DNA from: CAYNVQ01 sp964400735
GTDB lineage: Bacteria > Acidobacteriota > Aminicenantia > Aminicenantales > Aminicenantaceae
Reading direction: 5' to 3'
Length of the DNA: 64,000 nt
NCBI GenBank assembly: GCA_964400735.1
Contig: CAYNVQ010000010.1
Location: 121,063-185,062 of the forward strand
In this document: piece after piece, positions 59,802 to 64,000 of the stretch
Numbering within the stretch: the stretch's first letter is position 1
Layout: each line of letters starts with the position of its first letter
The notes under the pieces: generated by a model
What the model saw: only the letters and a program-made list of their open reading frames with translations
Told to the model about the DNA's origin: nothing
Database searches by the model: none
Position numbers and translations under genes: made by a program

Positions 59802-59856
59802 TTTTATCCATCGAATCTATCGAGGAATTTTTCTAAATCTTAAAGGAGGAATTTTT

Positions 59857-61158
59857 ATGGCTTCATTAAAGGAAAAATTTGCTTCAAAGCTCGACCCCAT
59901 GCGCGACAAAGTCAGAACCATGCTCAAAGAGTACAAGGATGTCAAAATCTCTGATGTGACCGTTGCCCAGGCCTACGGAGGAATGCGCGGTGTGAAGTGC
60001 ATGGTCACCGAGACCTCGGCTCTCGACCCGATGGAAGGGATTCGTTTCCGCGGCTACAACATTCCCCAGCTGCGACAGAAATTGCCCAAGGCCCCTGGCG
60101 GGGAAGAGCCTCTTCCCGAAGGAATATTTTATCTGCTTCTAACCGGCGAGCTTCCCACCGACGACGACGTCCAGCAAATCACCGAAGAATGGAAAAAGCG
60201 AAGCGCCCTCCCCGGATATTTGATCGATGTTCTCAACGCTATACCCAATGATACCCATCCGATGACCCAATTCTCCCAGGGAATCCTCACCCTCCAGAAG
60301 GACTCTATTTTTGCCCAGAAGTACAGAGAAGGCATCAGCAAGATGGAGTACTGGGATCCCATGTTCGAAGACGTGATGAACCTGCTGGCCAAACTTCCCA
60401 TGATCGCCTCTTACATCTACCGCAAAAGCTATAAAAACAACGAGCACATTCCGGCCGATCCCAACCTGGACTGGGGCGGAAACTTCGCCCATATGATCGG
60501 CATCGAAAACGAACAGTTCAAAGAATTGATGCGGCTGTATCTGGTGCTCCACAGCGACCATGAAGGCGGAAATGTCTCGGCCCATACCACTCATCTCGTC
60601 GGTTCAGCCCTCTCCGATGCCTATTATTCCCTTTCGGCCGGCATGAACGGGCTGGCCGGGCCTTTGCACGGGCTGGCCAACCAGGAAGTGCTCCGCTGGG
60701 TCATGGACCTGATGGAAAAATTGGGCGGCGTTCCGACCAAAGAACAACTGAAAGACTATTGCTGGGAAACTCTGAACTCCGGCCAGGTCATCCCTGGATA
60801 CGGGCACGCCGTTCTTCGCCAGACCGATCCCCGCTACGTCGCTCAAAGAGAATTCGCCCTAAAGCACCTCCCCGATGACGAGATCTTCCAGGTCGTGAGC
60901 GCTCTGTACGATGTCGTGCCCCCCATTCTGGAAGAGCAGGGCAAGGCTAAAAATCCCTGGCCCAATGTCGACGCCCACTCCGGAGTGCTTTTGCTCCACT
61001 ATGGTGTCACCGAGTACGATTTCTACACCGTATTCTTCGGCGCCTCCCGTGCCATCGGCGTTCTTTCCTCGCTTATCTGGGATAGAGCTCTGGGATTGGC
61101 CATCGAGAGACCCAAGAGCGTGACCACCGAGTGGGTCGAATCTCAAGTCAAGAAATAA
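59857..61158 (+). CDS. gltA: Citrate synthase, mitochondrial-like type
   Basis: 433 residues from ATG 59857 with AAAGGAGG; the frame extends 28 codons further back through the promoter and is not used there. Catalytic residues are His in H-S-D-H-E-G-G-N, His in P-G-Y-G-H-A-V-L-R-Q-T-D-P-R, and Asp in N-V-D-A-H-S-G. The N-terminal helices (L-K-E-K-F-A-S-K-L ... G-G-M-R-G-V-K-C-M-V-T-E-T-S) match the eukaryotic mitochondrial form rather than the E. coli type. It condenses acetyl-CoA and oxaloacetate. Confidence 0.95.
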   Translation: MASLKEKFASKLDPMRDKVRTMLKEYKDVKISDVTVAQAYGGMRGVKCMVTETSALDPMEGIRFRGYNIPQLRQKLPKAPGGEEPLPEGIFYLLLTGELPTDDDVQQITEEWKKRSALPGYLIDVLNAIPNDTHPMTQFSQGILTLQKDSIFAQKYREGISKMEYWDPMFEDVMNLLAKLPMIASYIYRKSYKNNEHIPADPNLDWGGNFAHMIGIENEQFKELMRLYLVLHSDHEGGNVSAHTTHLVGSALSDAYYSLSAGMNGLAGPLHGLANQEVLRWVMDLMEKLGGVPTKEQLKDYCWETLNSGQVIPGYGHAVLRQTDPRYVAQREFALKHLPDDEIFQVVSALYDVVPPILEEQGKAKNPWPNVDAHSGVLLLHYGVTEYDFYTVFFGASRAIGVLSSLIWDRALGLAIERPKSVTTEWVESQVKK

Positions 61159-61200
61159 CGAATTCCAGCGGATTTCAGAAGAAGAATTACGAACAGAAAA

Positions 61201-61235
61201 GGGGCAGCGGAGATTAAACTCCGCTGCCCCTTTTT
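61201..61235 (+). terminator. Rho-independent terminator of citrate synthase
   Basis: A perfect 12-bp stem (61201-61212 / 61219-61230) with ATTAAA loop followed by TTTTT. Confidence 0.92.
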
Positions 61236-61312
61236 GCTTTTATTCGAATTCAAGGCCATTCCCTGTATAACGCAAAACAGAGGAGGAATAAAAGAGCAGG
61301 GAAATGACAATT

Positions 61313-61411
61313 GGGGACGTTCTATTCAGGAACACTCTATAATTTATCTTTGATAAAAAGCAAATATTGAAATATGGGGTGTCCCCAAATGGGACGTCCC
61401 CATATTTTCCG
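61313..61411. repeat. MITE/REP-like repeat, copy 2
   Basis: 99 bases aligning with 22966-23063 in the same orientation, with the same start, internal AGGAAC and paired GGGG...CCCC blocks. It lies between the terminator and the aldehyde dehydrogenase end. Confidence 0.65.
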
Positions 61412-61415
61412 AATC

Positions 61416-62837
61416 TCAAATTTCCGGGAGATAAAAACAGATCACCTTGGGCTCGGTCATCTCCTGGAGGGAGAATTTGATACCCTCCCTGCCCAAACCT
61501 GAATATTTGACCCCTCCGAAGGGCATGGAATCCAATCGATAGTCGGTCGAATCATTGACCATCACTCCTCCGCAATCCAGACCATAGGCAGCTTTGAAGG
61601 CCACATCCACATTGCGGGTGAAGATGGCCGCGTGGAGCCCGAAGGGAAGTGAATTGGCTTTTTTGAGGGCCTCATCCAGATCGTCCACAGCATAGAGATT
61701 GACCGTCGGGCCGAAAACTTCCTCACAGTGGATGGCCACATTTTCCGGAACGTTTTCCAGAACCGTCGGTTCCACGAGGGCCTGCTGACGGTTTCCACCG
61801 GTCAGGACCTTCGCTCCCTTTCCGACGGCTTCGTCTATCCAATTTTTCACTCGCTCTGCTTCACCCTCAGTGATCATGGGCCCCATATCCGTCTCCTCTT
61901 TGAGCTTATCTCCTATCCGGTATTTCTTCGTCCTTTCCACGAATCTGTCCCGAAAATCCTGGTAGATGCCCCGGTGGATATAGAGGCGCTGAACCCCGAT
62001 GCAGTTCTGTCCGGCCGCCCAAAAAGCCCCGGAGACACAGGACTCCACCGACCAGCCGAGGTCCGTATCTTCCCAGACGATGACGGGGGAATCAGAACCG
62101 AGTTCCATCCCCATCTTTTTGATCCCGGCGATTCGGGCAATGCTCTTGCCTGCCTCCACTCCTCCCGTAAAAGAGATCATCCTCACCCGCTCATCTTTGA
62201 CCAGCGGATCCCCGATCACGCTTCCATATCCCGTGATGACTTGAAGGACCAAGGGGGGTAAACCCGCCTCCTGAAAGGCTTCTGCCAGTTTAAGCGCCGA
62301 GAGCGGCGTGACGGTAGCGGGTTTCAAGATAACGGCATTCCCTGCCGCAATGGCCGGCCCCAGTTTGTGGGCCACAAGATTGAGGGGATCGTTGAACGGC
62401 GTGATGGCCAGGACCACGCCTATAGGGAACCTGTAGTAGTATCCGCGTCTCTTCTCCCCTCCAGGAAAGGAGTCGAACGGAATGGTCTCCCCCAGGATGC
62501 GCTTGGATTCTTCGGCCGAAACCGTCAAAGTGTTCACGCACCGGGAAGCCTCTTTTCTCGCTTCTCGAATGGTTTTGGACCCTTCCCTTGCAATTATACG
62601 GGCAAATTCCTCGAGATTTTCCGAGACGATCGACGCTGTCTTGAACAAGATCTGGGCCCTTTCGAAGACGGTCATCTTTTTAGCCGCTTCGAATCCGCGG
62701 ACGGCCGCATCCAACGCTGTTTCCACATCTTCGTTTGTGGCGCTGGGGACCGTATCTATGACAGAGTTGTCGAAAGGATCGTGCACATCGATCTTTTTTT
62801 CCCTATCCACCCACTTGCCGTTCAACAGCATTTTCAT
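61416..62837 (-). CDS. NAD(P)-dependent aldehyde dehydrogenase
   Basis: 473 residues from ATG 62837, which has GGAGG upstream and shares an ATGA overlap with the homoserine dehydrogenase stop; the longer frame to 62993 is antisense-type sequence and not used. N-terminal G-K-W-V-D, the E-L-G-S-D-S-P glutamate, catalytic Cys in G-Q-N-C-I-G-V-Q and the E-E-V-F-G-P motif. Close in pattern to lactaldehyde/glycolaldehyde dehydrogenases. Coupling to an amino-acid gene leaves the substrate open. Confidence 0.92.
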   Translation of the reverse strand: MKMLLNGKWVDREKKIDVHDPFDNSVIDTVPSATNEDVETALDAAVRGFEAAKKMTVFERAQILFKTASIVSENLEEFARIIAREGSKTIREARKEASRCVNTLTVSAEESKRILGETIPFDSFPGGEKRRGYYYRFPIGVVLAITPFNDPLNLVAHKLGPAIAAGNAVILKPATVTPLSALKLAEAFQEAGLPPLVLQVITGYGSVIGDPLVKDERVRMISFTGGVEAGKSIARIAGIKKMGMELGSDSPVIVWEDTDLGWSVESCVSGAFWAAGQNCIGVQRLYIHRGIYQDFRDRFVERTKKYRIGDKLKEETDMGPMITEGEAERVKNWIDEAVGKGAKVLTGGNRQQALVEPTVLENVPENVAIHCEEVFGPTVNLYAVDDLDEALKKANSLPFGLHAAIFTRNVDVAFKAAYGLDCGGVMVNDSTDYRLDSMPFGGVKYSGLGREGIKFSLQEMTEPKVICFYLPEI

Positions 62838-63856
62838 TTTTTGCCTCCTATGGTGATTAAATCGACAAGCATACTGAATCCTGTAGCTTCTTTTCCGGCG
62901 CCCGGCCCGACGATGGTCACATCCCCCAGAGCATCCGTGGTGATGGTAACCGCATTGGTCGCCCCCATGACCGAAGCAAGAGGGTGCGTCCAATCGACTT
63001 CTTCGGGGCCTACCGAGGCCTTGACGAGATTCCCATCCTGCCAGACCTTTCCGATCAGCTTGAAACGCTTTTCCCGGCCTTTGGCCTCGGCAATGGCAGC
63101 CGCAGTTATGTTCGTTATTCCTTCACAGGGAAAATCGAATGGCTTCCCTTCTGCGCCAAAGAACACTTTGGCCAGTATGGTCACTTTGGCCAGGGCATCC
63201 CAGCCCAAAACATCCGCATCGGGAACGGCCTCGGCATACCCCAGCTCCTGGGCTTTTTGCAGTGCCTCCTCATAGGAAAGGCCTTCCTCCATACGGGTCA
63301 GTATATAATTGGTGGTGCCGTTCAGGATCCCTTTGATCTCTTTGATCTGACACCCCGCCAGGTTTTCGCGCATCAGGTTGAGAAGCGGGGTTCCGCTCAT
63401 TACTGTTCCTTCGAACAAAAACCGCACGCCCTTTTCCCGGGCGATTCTTTCCAGGTCTTTATGATGAAGGGCAACCGGCCCCTTATTGGTGGTCACCACA
63501 TGCATCCCGCGCTCCAAAGCTGTACGGATGTGGGATGTGGCCGGTTCTGCTGTCTTTATGTCCGTGTATGTTGCCTCCAGCATGACATCCGCTTCGGCCT
63601 GCCCGATCATATCCAGCGCGTCTCCCTCAAATGTCTTCTCTTCCAGGTCCGACAATCGTTTCCCAGCAGCAGCGTTATCCAGGACCGCCTGGAGATCGAT
63701 ACCCTCAGGATTGAACAAACTTCCTTTTATCTTGTCGGATATTCCCACTATTCGGAAATCCATTCCATATTTTTCGGAAAGAAAAGCTTTTTTCCCCAAT
63801 AAAAGTTCGGCCAAACCCTGACCGACCGTCCCAAATCCGATAAATAACAGACGCAT
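62834..63856 (-). CDS. hom: Homoserine dehydrogenase
   Basis: 340 residues from ATG 63856 with AGGAGG six bases upstream (ATG 63862 lies inside that spacing). Nucleotide-binding G-F-G-T-V-G-Q-G-L, T-T-N-K-G-P-V-A, the motif G-I-L-N-G-T-T-N-Y-I-L-T-R-M and D-V-L-G-W-D-A-L-A-K. There is no C-terminal ACT domain, so it is the short, less feedback-regulated form. It makes homoserine from aspartate semialdehyde for threonine and methionine. Translationally coupled to the aldehyde dehydrogenase. Confidence 0.95.
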   Translation of the reverse strand: MRLLFIGFGTVGQGLAELLLGKKAFLSEKYGMDFRIVGISDKIKGSLFNPEGIDLQAVLDNAAAGKRLSDLEEKTFEGDALDMIGQAEADVMLEATYTDIKTAEPATSHIRTALERGMHVVTTNKGPVALHHKDLERIAREKGVRFLFEGTVMSGTPLLNLMRENLAGCQIKEIKGILNGTTNYILTRMEEGLSYEEALQKAQELGYAEAVPDADVLGWDALAKVTILAKVFFGAEGKPFDFPCEGITNITAAAIAEAKGREKRFKLIGKVWQDGNLVKASVGPEEVDWTHPLASVMGATNAVTITTDALGDVTIVGPGAGKEATGFSMLVDLITIGGKK

Positions 63857-64000
63857 GATCATCCTCCTGCTTTTGGGAATTTAGAAAAAACTGACTTCTA
63901 AAAAAATTCAATAACATACGGGTTTGTATAAGTCAAGCCACTGAAGGCTCTATGACAAAAAGTGGGGGTCATTTCCGTTTCTTGCGGATTAGCTGTTCAC

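Noticed and set aside
61416..62993. N-terminal extension of the aldehyde dehydrogenase beyond 62837
   Set aside because: The extra 52 residues are rich in Cys, His and Arg, lie opposite the homoserine dehydrogenase frame, and the ATGA coupling with GGAGG fixes the start at 62837.

Overview
The window is a bacterial chromosome segment of roughly 50% GC that carries one integrated, more AT-rich mobile element. The host has a diderm (Gram-negative type) envelope: there is a LolA-like lipoprotein carrier, a DUF374 acyltransferase, a lipoprotein with a lipobox, and GDP-sugar enzymes. The combination of a mitochondrial-type citrate synthase, a secreted 6-bladed beta-propeller protein, SBBP/FG-GAP surface proteins and many TPR proteins would suit an Aminicenantes/Acidobacteriota-like lineage. 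That placement is inference; no 16S gene is present.

Positions 1-18740 are core genome. They hold a partial methyltransferase, a DASS transporter, an AMMECR1 protein next to a small MPN-like protein, a TPR protein, an acyltransferase, a sodium:solute symporter, and a run LolA / ECF sigma / anti-sigma / bactofilin-like membrane protein. A reverse-strand translation block follows (rplM-rpsI-rpsB-tsf-pyrH-frr), then a rhomboid protease, a TPR lipoprotein, der, a GerMN protein, an AMIN-amidase and tmRNA.

Positions 19000-32500 hold a small RHH-like gene, a two-subunit periplasmic-type molybdenum hydroxylase with a membrane protein, and an ABC-2 exporter with a NEW3-domain membrane protein. They also hold a sugar-nucleotide cluster: a GDP-mannose 3,5-epimerase-like enzyme, bifunctional fucokinase/fucose-1-phosphate guanylyltransferase, and a two-domain mutarotase.

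Positions 32968-41600 hold two large secreted proteins that share the same six-repeat FG-GAP-like C-terminal module and a similar upstream box, remnants of two small genes, and a secreted 6-bladed beta-propeller.

Positions 41896-57863 are a mobile element of about 15.96 kb inserted at the 3' end of tRNA-Asp. It has a large serine integrase, a tyrosine recombinase, a RepA-like helicase beside an iteron/inverted-repeat region, a MvaI/BcnI-type restriction-modification pair, a Mor-like activator, a prohead-protease-like protein with no other virion genes, and several unknown cargo genes. A 10-bp direct repeat marks both ends. Joining the ends on paper fuses the integrase to a 43-codon open frame that lies outside it in the integrated state. 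The attachment site therefore sits inside the integrase gene, and integration swaps the enzyme's C-terminus. This is the most interesting observation in the window.

Positions 57855-64000 return to host genes: tRNA-Asp, htpX, lemA, citrate synthase with a strong promoter and terminator, and a translationally coupled homoserine dehydrogenase / aldehyde dehydrogenase pair.
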